From positions 1 through 10,403 of the forward strand of contig JAKANT010000023.1 of the NCBI GenBank assembly GCA_021823635.1: 10,403 nucleotides of DNA. The letters run 5' to 3'. Below are positions 1-7,771 of this stretch, in pieces (the first letter of the stretch is position 1; each line of letters starts with the position of its first letter). This DNA comes from Pseudomonadota bacterium. GTDB lineage: Bacteria; Pseudomonadota; Gammaproteobacteria; Burkholderiales; Burkholderiaceae_F. The position numbers and the translations under genes are program-made. The notes below the pieces were generated by a model. It was not told the origin of the DNA, searched no databases, and saw nothing but the letters and a program-made list of their open reading frames with translations.

Positions 1-1651
1 TCGGCTGTGCCTCGCACTCGTCCTCGTAGGTCGAGTACAGGTACGCGGTGGCGGTGGCGAACTCGGCGGCGCAGGTATCGACCCGCTTGTAGACGGGGCT
101 CACGCCGTGGCGCAGGCGCGCGGCGCGCACCGCGGCGGCGTTCGTGCCGAGCAGCTTCGCCAGCCGGCGGTCGGAAAAACCTTTGCGCTTCAGGTAGCGC
201 AACTCGTCGGCCGCGATCGACTCCAGTCGCCGGCCGCGCAGCTCGTCCTCGATGCGCACCAGTTCCTCGATCTGCGCCAGAAACCACGGGTCGATGCCGG
301 TCTCCTCGTGCACCTGCTCGACCGTCAGGCCGAGGCGAAAGGCATCGGCGACGTACCACAGCCGGTTCGGCCCCGGTTCGCCGATTTCGCGCACGATCTC
401 GTCGCGATCGCTCGACTGCTCGTCCAGCCCGTCGGCGCCGACCTCCAGGCCGCGCAACGCTTTCTGCAGCGACTCCTGGAACGTGCGCCCGATCGCCATC
501 ACCTCGCCGACCGACTTCATCTGCGTGGTCAGGCGCGCGTCGGCCTCGCGGAACTTCTCGAACGCGAAACGCGGCACCTTGGTAACCACGTAGTCGATGG
601 TCGGCTCGAACGAGGCCGGCGTGGCGCCGCCGGTGATCTCGTTGGCCAGCTCGTCCAGCGTGTAACCGACCGCCAGCTTGGCCGCCACCTTGGCGATCGG
701 AAAACCGGTCGCCTTCGACGCCAGCGCCGAGGACCGCGACACGCGCGGGTTCATCTCGATCACCACCATGCGGCCGTCGCGCGGGTTGATCGCGAACTGG
801 ACGTTCGAGCCGCCGGTGTCGACCCCGATCTCGCGCAGGATCGCGATCGAGGCATCGCGCATCGACTGGTATTCCTTGTCGGTGAGCGTCTGCGCCGGCG
901 CCACCGTGATCGAGTCGCCGGTGTGGATGCCCATCGGATCGAGGTTCTCGATCGAGCACACGATGATGCAGTTGTCGGCGCGGTCGCGCACGACCTCCAT
1001 TTCGAACTCTTTCCAGCCGAGCAGCGACTCTTCGATCAGCAGCTCGCGCGTCGGCGACAGATCGAGCCCGCGCGTGCAGATGGCGACGAACTCCTCCATG
1101 TTCCAGGCCACGCCGCCGCCGGAGCCGCCGAGCGTGAAGGACGGACGGATCACGACCGGGAAGCCGAGCTGCGCCTGCGCCTGCTGCGCCTCGGCGAGCG
1201 AGTGTGCGATCGCCGAGCGCGCCGACGCCAGCCCGATGCGGGTCATCGCCTCTTTGAACTTTTGCCGGTCCTCGGCCTTCTCGATCGCCTGCGGCGACGC
1301 GCCGATCAGTTCCACGCCATAGGCCGACAGCACCCCATGCCGGTGCAGTTCCATCGCGCAGTTCAGCGCCGTCTGCCCGCCCATCGTCGGTAGGATCGCG
1401 TCCGGCCGCTCCTTGGCGACGATGCGCTCGAGCACCTGGCGCGTGATCGGCTCGATGTAGGTGACGTCGGCCATCTCCGGGTCGGTCATGATGGTGGCCG
1501 GGTTGGAGTTGACCAGGATGACGCGGTAGCCCTCCTGCTTCAGCGCCTTGCACGCTTGCGCGCCAGAGTAGTCGAACTCACATGCCTGGCCGATCACGAT
1601 CGGGCCGGCGCCGATGATCAGGATGCTTTCGATGTCGGTGCGCTTCGGCAT
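1..1651 (-). CDS. carB: Carbamoyl-phosphate synthase large subunit, N-terminal half (partial at left edge)
   Basis: The large subunit makes carbamoyl phosphate from bicarbonate, two ATP and the ammonia channelled from CarA, feeding pyrimidine and arginine synthesis in the cytoplasm. About 550 codons are present, half of the usual ~1070; the rest lies beyond the left edge. What is here is the carboxyphosphate ATP-grasp domain (about 1-400) and the oligomerisation domain (about 400-550), ending just after the conserved PVYKRVDTCAAEFAT stretch. Numbering matches E. coli CarB without gaps in the first domain, and the ATP/metal-binding residues are intact: R129, R169, E215, H243, Q285, E299 and N301. 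The start ATG (1651-1649) gives the family N-terminus MPKRTDI. It lies 7 bases after the carA stop with no strong ribosome binding site, which suggests translational coupling in a carAB operon. Identification is secure. Confidence 0.97.
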   Translation of the reverse strand, partial: MPKRTDIESILIIGAGPIVIGQACEFDYSGAQACKALKQEGYRVILVNSNPATIMTDPEMADVTYIEPITRQVLERIVAKERPDAILPTMGGQTALNCAMELHRHGVLSAYGVELIGASPQAIEKAEDRQKFKEAMTRIGLASARSAIAHSLAEAQQAQAQLGFPVVIRPSFTLGGSGGGVAWNMEEFVAICTRGLDLSPTRELLIEESLLGWKEFEMEVVRDRADNCIIVCSIENLDPMGIHTGDSITVAPAQTLTDKEYQSMRDASIAILREIGVDTGGSNVQFAINPRDGRMVVIEMNPRVSRSSALASKATGFPIAKVAAKLAVGYTLDELANEITGGATPASFEPTIDYVVTKVPRFAFEKFREADARLTTQMKSVGEVMAIGRTFQESLQKALRGLEVGADGLDEQSSDRDEIVREIGEPGPNRLWYVADAFRLGLTVEQVHEETGIDPWFLAQIEELVRIEDELRGRRLESIAADELRYLKRKGFSDRRLAKLLGTNAAAVRAARLRHGVSPVYKRVDTCAAEFATATAYLYSTYEDECEAQP

Positions 1652-1658
1652 CGGTCGT

Positions 1659-2789
1659 CTATCTGCGTTCGTCCATCAGCCGCACGAAGCGGTCGAACAG
1701 GTACGAAACATCGTGCGGACCGGGGCTTGCCTCCGGGTGGCCCTGGAAGCAGAACGCCGGCCGGTCGGTGCGGCGGAATCCCTGCAACGTCCCGTCGAAC
1801 AGCGATACGTGGGTGATCTTGCAGTTGTCCGGCAGCGACTTGGCGTCGACCGCGAAGCCGTGGTTCTGCGAGGTGATCGCCACCCGGCCGCTTTCCAGAT
1901 CCTTGACCGGATGGTTGGCGCCGTGGTGGCCGAACTTCATCTTCAGCGTGCGGGCGCCGGACGCGAGCGCGAGGATCTGGTGGCCGAGGCAGATACCGAA
2001 CACCGGATAGCCGGCCTGTACCAGCTCGCGGGTCGCCTCGATCGCGTAGTCGCACGGCTCCGGGTCACCCGGCCCGTTGGACAGGAACACGCCGTCCGGC
2101 TTCATGCGCATGACCTCCGCCGCCGGCGTCTGCGCCGGCACGACCGTGATGCGGCAACCGCGTTCGGCGAGCAGCCGCAGGATGTTGCGCTTGACCCCGA
2201 AGTCGTACGCGACGACGTGCCGCCGCGGCTCGGTCAGCCGTCCGTAACCGGCGCCGAGCCGCCACGCCGTCTCGCTCCACTCGTACGGGCGCTCGACCGA
2301 GACCACCTTGGCCAGGTCCAGGCCCGCCATGCCCGGAAAGGCGCGCGCCAGAGCGAGCGCCTTGGCCTCGTCGCCGCCGACCACGATCGCGCCCGGCTGC
2401 GCGCCCCGATCGCGCAGGATACGCGTGAGCTTGCGCGTGTCGATGTCGGCGATCGCGACCACGTTTTCGCGCGCCAGATAGTCCGGCAGCGAGGCGTCGG
2501 CGCGGAAGTTCGAATGCAGGCGCGGCAGGTCGCGCACGATCAGCCCGGCCGCGAACACGCGCGCGCTTTCGACGTCCTCGGCGTTGGTTCCGGTATTGCC
2601 GATGTGCGGATAGGTCAGCGTGACCAGCTGGCTGGCATAGCTCGGGTCGGTGAGGATCTCCTGATAACCGGTGATGGCGGTGTTGAACACCACTTCGCCG
2701 ACCGCATGGCCGGGGGCGCCGATCGAACGGCCGCGAAACACCGTACCGTCCGCGAGCGCGAGGACGGCAGGGGTCGAAACGGGGAGCAA
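1659..2789 (-). CDS. carA: Carbamoyl-phosphate synthase small (glutaminase) subunit
   Basis: CarA hydrolyses glutamine and passes ammonia through an internal tunnel to CarB. The 376-residue protein is close to the E. coli length (382). The N-terminal CPSase domain (about 5-150) carries the family stretches GEVVFNTAITGYQEILTDPSY and TLTYPHIGNTGTN. The class I glutamine amidotransferase domain (about 190-370) has the nucleophile C267 in GICLGHQ and the H351/E353 pair in QGHPEA, so the triad is complete. I chose the TTG at 2789-2787 as start because AGGAG (2800-2796) sits 6 bases upstream and the resulting N-terminus matches the family. A further in-frame TTG at 2837 would add 16 residues not expected in CarA. 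No ATG is available near the right place. It is the first gene of carAB. Confidence 0.95.
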   Translation of the reverse strand: MLPVSTPAVLALADGTVFRGRSIGAPGHAVGEVVFNTAITGYQEILTDPSYASQLVTLTYPHIGNTGTNAEDVESARVFAAGLIVRDLPRLHSNFRADASLPDYLARENVVAIADIDTRKLTRILRDRGAQPGAIVVGGDEAKALALARAFPGMAGLDLAKVVSVERPYEWSETAWRLGAGYGRLTEPRRHVVAYDFGVKRNILRLLAERGCRITVVPAQTPAAEVMRMKPDGVFLSNGPGDPEPCDYAIEATRELVQAGYPVFGICLGHQILALASGARTLKMKFGHHGANHPVKDLESGRVAITSQNHGFAVDAKSLPDNCKITHVSLFDGTLQGFRRTDRPAFCFQGHPEASPGPHDVSYLFDRFVRLMDERR

Positions 2790-2795
2790 GCAGGA

Positions 2796-2800
2796 CTCCT
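2796..2800 (-). promoter_or_regulatory. Ribosome binding site that fixes the TTG start of carA
   Basis: On the minus strand AGGAG occurs 6 bases before the TTG at 2789. This optimal spacing decides the carA start in favour of TTG over the longer frame that opens at 2837. Confidence 0.75.
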
Positions 2801-2810
2801 GAGCGAGGGA

Positions 2811-2830
2811 AGGCGCCGGGCGGCGCGCCT
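2811..2830 (-). other. Small inverted repeat in the carAB leader
   Basis: The 6-bp arms AGGCGC and GCGCCT flank an 8-base loop. If the -10 at 2850-2855 is used, this hairpin lies in the carA 5' untranslated region, 10 bases before the ribosome binding site. There is no U-run after it, so it is not an intrinsic terminator. In DNA this GC-rich it could be chance. Confidence 0.3.
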
Positions 2831-2849
2831 GCCGCAATGCAGGCGTCGA

Positions 2850-2855
2850 ATTATA
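2850..2855 (-). promoter_or_regulatory. Likely -10 element of the carAB promoter
   Basis: On the minus strand this is a perfect TATAAT in an otherwise very GC-rich intergenic region. Transcription starting about 7 bases downstream would give a leader of roughly 54 bases. No good TTGACA-like -35 is found 16-18 bases upstream (the sequence there is GGCGGC-like), so an activator or a non-standard -35 is possible. No PyrR-type attenuator or clear operator is visible. Confidence 0.55.
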
Positions 2856-2933
2856 TCGACCCGCCCTGCGCGGCCGCCGCGGGATCGCCGGCGCGGGCCG
2901 ACGCGCGGCGTCTGCGGCCGCCTCTTCGCTGGC

Positions 2934-2939
2934 TACACT
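2934..2939 (+). promoter_or_regulatory. Likely -10 element of tal, placed for a leaderless transcript
   Basis: TACACT lies exactly 6 bases before the tal ATG at 2946. A start site 6-7 bases after a -10 would fall on the first base of the ATG. No purine-rich ribosome binding site is found before the ATG. The -35 region is poor. Confidence 0.45.
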
Positions 2940-2945
2940 CCGCGC

Positions 2946-3872
2946 ATGGCGTCACTACTCGAGGGCCTGAAGCGGCACACGGTGATCGTCGCCGATACCG
3001 GCGACATCGAAGCCGTCGAGCGCTGGCAGCCGCAGGATGCGACCACCAATCCGTCGCTGATCCTGAAGGCGTCGGAGCTGCCGCGCTACCAGCCGTTGAT
3101 CCGCGCCGCCGCCGCCGGCGCTCACTCGGTACCCGACAAGCTGGACCGCGTATTGGTCGCCTTCGGTGTGGAGATCCTGAAACGCATCCCCGGGCGCGTC
3201 TCGACCGAGGTGGACGCGCGGCTGTCGTTCGACACGCGCGCGACGGTCGAACGCGCGCGCCGGTTGATCGCGCTGTACGAGGCGCAAGGTATCGCGCGCG
3301 AACGGGTGCTGATCAAGATCGCCACCACCTGGGAGGGCGTGCGCGCCGCCGAGGTGCTGGAGCAGGAAGGCATCCACTGCAACATGACGCTGCTGTTCTG
3401 CACCGCGCAGGCGCTCGCCGCCGCCGCCGCCGGCGCGACGCTGATCTCGCCCTTCGTCGGCCGCATCTACGACTGGTACAAGCGCGCCGCCGGCGCGTCG
3501 TGGGACGAGGCGGCGCACGCCGGCGCCAACGACCCGGGCGTGCGCTCGGTCCACGACATCTATGCCCGCTTGAAGGGCGCCGGCTGCCGCACCCAGATCA
3601 TGGGCGCGAGCTTTCGCAACGTCGGCCAGATCCTGGCGCTGGCGGGTTGCGATCTGCTGACGATCAGCCCGGACCTGTTGCAGCAACTGGCGGCCACCGA
3701 AGGCGACGTGCCGCGCGTGCTCGACGGCGCGCCGCAGGTAGCCCTGCCGCGACTGACCGAAGCGCAGTTCCGCTGGCAACTGAACGAGAACGCCATGGCG
3801 AGCGAAAAGCTCGCCGAGGGCATCCGCATCTTCGCCGCCGATGCGGTCAAGCTGGAGTCGCGCCTGCACTGA
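2946..3872 (+). CDS. tal: Transaldolase (class I, TalA/TalB type)
   Basis: This is the cytoplasmic non-oxidative pentose phosphate enzyme that moves a dihydroxyacetone unit from sedoheptulose 7-phosphate to glyceraldehyde 3-phosphate. The 308-residue length is close to the TalB family (about 317). The Schiff-base lysine is K124 in RVLIKIATTWEG (K132 in E. coli TalB). Other family landmarks are VADTGD (D18), DATTNPSLIL, VSTEVDARLSFD with E88, NMTLLFC, and LISPFVGRIYDWYK. The frame stays open far upstream because of the GC-rich antisense of carA, but this ATG gives the correct N-terminus MASLLEGLKRHT. No ribosome binding site precedes it, which fits the leaderless arrangement suggested by the TACACT 6 bases upstream. 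The rhomboid gene follows 11 bases after the stop, so the two probably share a transcript. Confidence 0.96.
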   Translation: MASLLEGLKRHTVIVADTGDIEAVERWQPQDATTNPSLILKASELPRYQPLIRAAAAGAHSVPDKLDRVLVAFGVEILKRIPGRVSTEVDARLSFDTRATVERARRLIALYEAQGIARERVLIKIATTWEGVRAAEVLEQEGIHCNMTLLFCTAQALAAAAAGATLISPFVGRIYDWYKRAAGASWDEAAHAGANDPGVRSVHDIYARLKGAGCRTQIMGASFRNVGQILALAGCDLLTISPDLLQQLAATEGDVPRVLDGAPQVALPRLTEAQFRWQLNENAMASEKLAEGIRIFAADAVKLESRLH

Positions 3873-3883
3873 GCCGCCCGGGC

Positions 3884-5431
3884 ATGTTGGTCCTGCCGTA
3901 CCAGACGCGTTTTGCCGCCGACTCGCTGCCGGCGGTGACCTTCGTGCTGATCCTTTTCAACGTACTGGTCTTTTTCGGCCTGCAGCGCGGTGACGAAGCG
4001 ATCTACGAGCGGGCGTTTCGCCACTACCTGGCGTCCGACCTGCCGAAGATCGAGCTGCCGCGCTACGAACAGTGGCTGATCGACCGCGCCGACCGCCGCT
4101 CGCGCGAGCGGCTGCTGCGTTTGCGCGCCCTCGCGGCCAAGCATGGGCCGATGCCGGCGCTGCAACTGATGCAGTCCGACCCCGAGTTCATGGACGCACT
4201 GCGGGCGCGGCGCATCGTCACCGCCGACGATCCGCAGTTCGGCCAATGGTCGCTGCAACGGCGCGAGTTCGATGCGCTGCTGGAACGCGCCGCCGCCGAG
4301 CGCTTCGCGCTCAAGCCGCAATGGTCCGAGCCGTGGCGGCTCATCACGTACCAGTTCCTGCACGGCGATCTGGGCCACCTGCTCGGCAACACGATCGTGC
4401 TGCTGCTCGCGGGGCCGTTCGCCGAAGCGGCACTGGGCCGCCTGCGTTTCCTGTTCGGCTACCTCGCCGGCGGCGCGGCCGCAGGCGCGCTGCACCTCGC
4501 CCTTTCGCCCGGGGCGTTGATCGGCGCCTCGGGGTCGATCGCGGCCGCGATGGCGATGGTCGCGGTGCTGTACTGGACGCGCCGGGTACCGGTCTTCTAT
4601 TGGGTCGTGTTCTATTTCGATACCGCGCGCGTGCCGGCGCTCGCGCTTTTGCCGGTGTGGATCGCCAACGAGCTCTACCAGTGGGCGGCCGCGCCCGATT
4701 CGCAGATCGCCTACACCGCGCACATCGGCGGCTTCGTCGCCGGCGCAGCGATCGCCAGGCTGCTCAAGCCGAAGGACGGCAAGCGCATCGATGCCGTGCT
4801 GGAAGCGGAGTTCGGCGACGAACGCCGACACCGCAGGCAATCCGAGCTGCTGCGCCAAGCGCAGGACGCCGCCGCGCGGCTCGACACGCGCCGTGCCGCG
4901 ACGCTGTATCGCGAATTGTGCGAGCTTTATCCGGACCGTGTCGACTACATGACGGCGTGTTTCAACATGGCGCTGCTCGGCGCCGACGCCGAGGCGTTGA
5001 AAGACGCTTCGCTGCGCCTGCTGTGGTCGCGCGTAAAGAGTCACCCGGAGGAGTTTCGCAAGGCGTTCCTGTCGATGACGCAGCCGAAGGTGTTGCAGGT
5101 GCTGCCGGTGGACGAGCAATTGCGGCTGGCGCGGCGCTTGGTCAAGCACCGCGAGGACGCGGCCGCGCTGAGAGTGCTGGACGGACTGCTCGGCGACGAT
5201 AACCTGCGCACCCTGTACGGGCGCCAGATCGCGGATTGCCTGCTCGGGCTGTTCACCACTTACAACCGCTTCGGGCTCAAGGGTCCCGCCGACGACGTCA
5301 AGGCGCGCTTGCGCCGCTATTTCCCGAGTCCAGATCGCATCGGCGGCCTGCCGCCGAACCGGGAGATGCCGCCGTCGATACGGGGCGCATCGACGCGCCC
5401 CGACACGCTGAATCTCGACCTCGGACGCTGA
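3884..5431 (+). CDS. Rhomboid-family intramembrane serine protease with helical-repeat C-terminal extension
   Basis: This is a predicted 515-residue inner-membrane protease. Rhomboids cut substrates within or near their transmembrane helices using a Ser-His dyad. The GxSG motif is GASGS with nucleophile S216; the catalytic histidine is H280 in AHIGG; the H-x3-N motif is H165/N169 in HGDLGHLLGN. About six membrane segments are seen, near 17-34, 163-183, 186-206, 212-232, 236-262 and 274-293. Two things differ from GlpG-like proteins: a charged insertion of about 115 residues (35-150) between the first and second helices, and a soluble C-terminal region (about 295-515) of amphipathic helices resembling TPR-like repeats, ending in a proline-rich tail. 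The start ATG lies 11 bases after tal with no clear ribosome binding site, so coupling with tal is likely. The substrate is unknown. Confidence 0.88.
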   Translation: MLVLPYQTRFAADSLPAVTFVLILFNVLVFFGLQRGDEAIYERAFRHYLASDLPKIELPRYEQWLIDRADRRSRERLLRLRALAAKHGPMPALQLMQSDPEFMDALRARRIVTADDPQFGQWSLQRREFDALLERAAAERFALKPQWSEPWRLITYQFLHGDLGHLLGNTIVLLLAGPFAEAALGRLRFLFGYLAGGAAAGALHLALSPGALIGASGSIAAAMAMVAVLYWTRRVPVFYWVVFYFDTARVPALALLPVWIANELYQWAAAPDSQIAYTAHIGGFVAGAAIARLLKPKDGKRIDAVLEAEFGDERRHRRQSELLRQAQDAAARLDTRRAATLYRELCELYPDRVDYMTACFNMALLGADAEALKDASLRLLWSRVKSHPEEFRKAFLSMTQPKVLQVLPVDEQLRLARRLVKHREDAAALRVLDGLLGDDNLRTLYGRQIADCLLGLFTTYNRFGLKGPADDVKARLRRYFPSPDRIGGLPPNREMPPSIRGASTRPDTLNLDLGR

Positions 5432-5468
5432 TCGACGTGCACCTGGCGCTTGCGCTGCTCGTGCGGCC

Positions 5469-6893
5469 TTAGCCCGCAGCGCCGAGCCGCTCCAGCCCCC
5501 CGAGCAGCCGTTTCGCTTCCGCCGCGGCCGCATGCTGCGGATAGCGATCGATCAGGTGCCGCAACACGGCACGCGTCTGCTCCAACGGCGCACCGCCGTC
5601 CATCATCAACTGCGCGCCGACCAGGTAGACGTTCGGAATCTCCGGGTGCATACGGTGCTTCTTGTCGAAGCCGCGGATCAATCGCGCCGCGAGCGTCGGC
5701 TTGCCGGCGGCCAGCGCCGCGCGCGCCAGCGGCGCGATCAGTTCCAGCTTGCGCGGTTCGTAGTCGGGCTTGCGGGCGAACGCCGCCTCGACCAGCGGCA
5801 GCGCCTCGCGCGCGTTGTCGGTGGCGACCAGCAGCTCGAGGTAGCGTTCGGTGTGGTCCTCGATGCGCGGCGTCGAGCCTTCGATCAGCAGCAGCCGGTG
5901 CAGGCGCCCGTGCAGCGCCAAATCGTTCGGCCGCTCGCGCAGGTCTTCGCTGACCATCTCGATCGCCTCGCGAATCTCGCCGGCGGCGACCATCTGCCCG
6001 ATCAGCGCGTCACGCATGCGCCGTTTGTGCGCGGCCGAACTGACGCGGCCGAGGGTACGCGCTTCGCCGGGCCCGACCACCGCGACGCCGAGCCGATCGG
6101 CGTACTGGTACATCGTGTAGCCGATCAGCACGCACATCAGGACGAAGAAATAGTTGCCGATGAAGCCGAGCGCGAAGAACGCCATCCCGATGGTGGTGGC
6201 AAGGGCCCCCGCAACGGCCTGCGGAGCCGCTCCGGCGGACAGCCGGGCGCCGTGCGCTTCGAGCCGTGCGCCGAACAGCCGCGGCAGCACCAGATCGGCC
6301 GCCTGTTGTGAGCTCAACAGCAGCAACAGCAAGAACAGGCACAGGACGAAGTACGGTTTGCCGATCTTGCGCGCGACCGCGAGCGAGCGCGCCGGGTTGA
6401 TCGCGTCGAAGAAACTGTCGGTCATCGTCAACACCATCGCCGCCGCCGGCAGCAACAAGGCGAAGGCGAGGAACAGCAGCAGCACCAGCAGCGGGCTGCC
6501 GAACAAGGCGCCGACGATGCCGATCAAGATCGGCACCAGCACCATCACCAGAAACATCTTGTACGGACGGTACGGGCTGCCCTTGTCGGCGAGCGGCGGG
6601 TACTGGTCCGGATGCAGGTAACCGGAGGCCGTGCGTTCGATCACCAGGAAGCCGTAGCGGGCGATGAACACCCAGGCGGCGACCGTCACCGCCATCAGCA
6701 TTAGCGAGCCGGCGAGCGGCGCGGTCATCAGGCTGCGTCCGAAGACCCAGCCGGCGATGCCATACGCGAGCGCAGCGCCGCCGATGCGCGCCAGCACAGA
6801 CTTGTGCGCCGGAAAGAGGAAGAACTTCGGCATGCGCCGCCAGAACGGCGTCACGGGCGCTTCGGGCGACGGCCAGTTCGGCGACGGTTCCAT
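5469..6893 (-). CDS. Unassigned multi-spanning membrane protein with TPR-like C-terminal domain
   Basis: I do not recognise a named family for this 474-residue protein. The N-terminal 265 residues hold about six to seven hydrophobic segments, near 33-53, 60-80, 112-132, 134-157, 180-197 and 228-264, including a leucine-rich run at 188-193. The motif TDSFFDAINPARSLAVARKIG after the fourth segment resembles the conserved DxxxxPxxxL-type region of DUF4013-like bacterial membrane proteins; that link is only a suggestion. Residues about 285-474 are soluble, alanine- and leucine-rich paired helices that look like tetratricopeptide repeats. The gene starts 50 bases after the transporter permease and may be its operon partner, or independent. 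No ribosome binding site precedes the ATG at 6893; M21 (ATG at 6833) is an alternative start. It converges with the rhomboid gene, 37 bases apart, without a clear intrinsic terminator. Confidence 0.8.
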   Translation of the reverse strand: MEPSPNWPSPEAPVTPFWRRMPKFFLFPAHKSVLARIGGAALAYGIAGWVFGRSLMTAPLAGSLMLMAVTVAAWVFIARYGFLVIERTASGYLHPDQYPPLADKGSPYRPYKMFLVMVLVPILIGIVGALFGSPLLVLLLFLAFALLLPAAAMVLTMTDSFFDAINPARSLAVARKIGKPYFVLCLFLLLLLLSSQQAADLVLPRLFGARLEAHGARLSAGAAPQAVAGALATTIGMAFFALGFIGNYFFVLMCVLIGYTMYQYADRLGVAVVGPGEARTLGRVSSAAHKRRMRDALIGQMVAAGEIREAIEMVSEDLRERPNDLALHGRLHRLLLIEGSTPRIEDHTERYLELLVATDNAREALPLVEAAFARKPDYEPRKLELIAPLARAALAAGKPTLAARLIRGFDKKHRMHPEIPNVYLVGAQLMMDGGAPLEQTRAVLRHLIDRYPQHAAAAEAKRLLGGLERLGAAG

Positions 6894-6943
6894 GGGCGGC
6901 TCGCGGGCGCGGGCGAGAATGCGACGCTAGCCGACTCCGCGCG

Positions 6944-7771
6944 TCACAGTTTCTCGGTTTCGCCGGTTCTCGGCTGCCATTTCATCAGACGGCGCTCGAC
7001 GCGCCCGACCGCCCAGTCGAGCACCAGCGCGAAGGCGGTCAGCACCAGGATGCCGGCCATCACGGTGTTGATGTCGAACGTGCCTTCGGCCTGCAGGATC
7101 AGATAGCCGACGCCGCGCGCCGAGCCTAGATACTCGCCCACCACCGCGCCGACGAAAGCCAGCCCGACCGACGTGTGCAGCGACGAGAACACCCAACTGG
7201 TCGCGCTCGGCAGATAGACGTAGCGCAGCAGCTGGCGCGGGTTGGCGCCCAGCATGCGCGCGTTGGCGAGCACGATCGGGCTGACCTCTTTGACGCCCTG
7301 GTAGACGTTGAAAAAGACGATGAAGAAAACGAGCGTGAAACCGAGCGCCACCTTGGAGGCCATGCCCAGCCCGAACCACACCGCGAAGATCGGCGCCAGG
7401 ATCACGCGCGGCATCGAGTTCAGCGCCTTGATGTAAGGATCGAGAATCGCCGCCGCCACCGGGCTTAACGCCAGCCACATGCCGACGATCAGGCCGGCTA
7501 CGGTGCCGATCGCGAATGCGAGCACGGTCTCGGCCAGCGTGATCGCCAGATGACCGTAGATGTCGCGCGTGACGAAGAACCAATCCCAGATGCGGGCGAA
7601 GATCTTGACCGGCTCGCCGAAGAAAAACGCCGCCTGGCGGTCGTTGTCGAAGAAAAGCGGCGGAATCAGTCCGGGCTTGGTCAGCACGTGCCACAACGCG
7701 AACACCGCCACCAGGACGCCGACCTGCCAGACGCGCAGGTTCCTCTGACTCGGCCTGACGCTCTTCAGCAT
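6944..7771 (-). CDS. ABC transporter permease, NitT/TauT/SsuC class
   Basis: This is the membrane subunit of an importer of the nitrate/sulfonate/taurine class (BPD_transp_1 fold), 275 residues. Hydrophobic segments lie near 14-33, 76-100, 122-158, 192-212 and 236-256. The cytoplasmic EAA loop that docks on the ATPase is at about 168-188 (LANARMLGAN...VYLP), followed by the class-typical GEYLGSARGVGYLI stretch. It follows the ATPase gene by 79 bases. The ATG at 7771-7769 is the longest available start in this frame and has no ribosome binding site. A 28-codon frame ends 4 bases past this ATG (ATGCTGA), so translation may be coupled. The substrate cannot be deduced. Confidence 0.92.
   Translation of the reverse strand: MLKSVRPSQRNLRVWQVGVLVAVFALWHVLTKPGLIPPLFFDNDRQAAFFFGEPVKIFARIWDWFFVTRDIYGHLAITLAETVLAFAIGTVAGLIVGMWLALSPVAAAILDPYIKALNSMPRVILAPIFAVWFGLGMASKVALGFTLVFFIVFFNVYQGVKEVSPIVLANARMLGANPRQLLRYVYLPSATSWVFSSLHTSVGLAFVGAVVGEYLGSARGVGYLILQAEGTFDINTVMAGILVLTAFALVLDWAVGRVERRLMKWQPRTGETEKL

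Noticed and set aside
107..1393. A 428-codon plus-strand open frame opposite carB.
   Set aside because: carB on the minus strand matches the E. coli protein residue for residue at its active site. The plus-strand product is an Arg/His/Asp-rich shadow.
1614..2945. A long plus-strand open frame opposite carA that continues in frame into tal, as if tal had a ~440-residue N-terminal extension.
   Set aside because: It is the antisense of carA held open by GC-rich codons. The product is arginine-rich and unlike any transaldolase N-terminus, while the ATG at 2946 gives the family start.
3106..3121. GCC-repeat tract in tal, echoed near 3418-3435.
   Set aside because: Both encode short alanine runs in the reading frame and are common in GC-rich coding DNA; they show no sign of a mobile or regulatory repeat.
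5444..5478. Possible bidirectional terminator between the convergent genes (GCGC-TT-GCGC at 5446-5455; TGCGG/CCGCA at 5462-5478).
   Set aside because: The first has a 2-base loop and 4-bp arms, the second 5-bp arms, and neither is followed by a T-run on either strand.
3560..5533. A 657-codon minus-strand open frame opposite the rhomboid gene.
   Set aside because: The plus strand encodes a clear rhomboid with its catalytic motifs. The antisense product is Arg/Gln/Ala-rich low-complexity sequence typical of GC-rich shadow frames.
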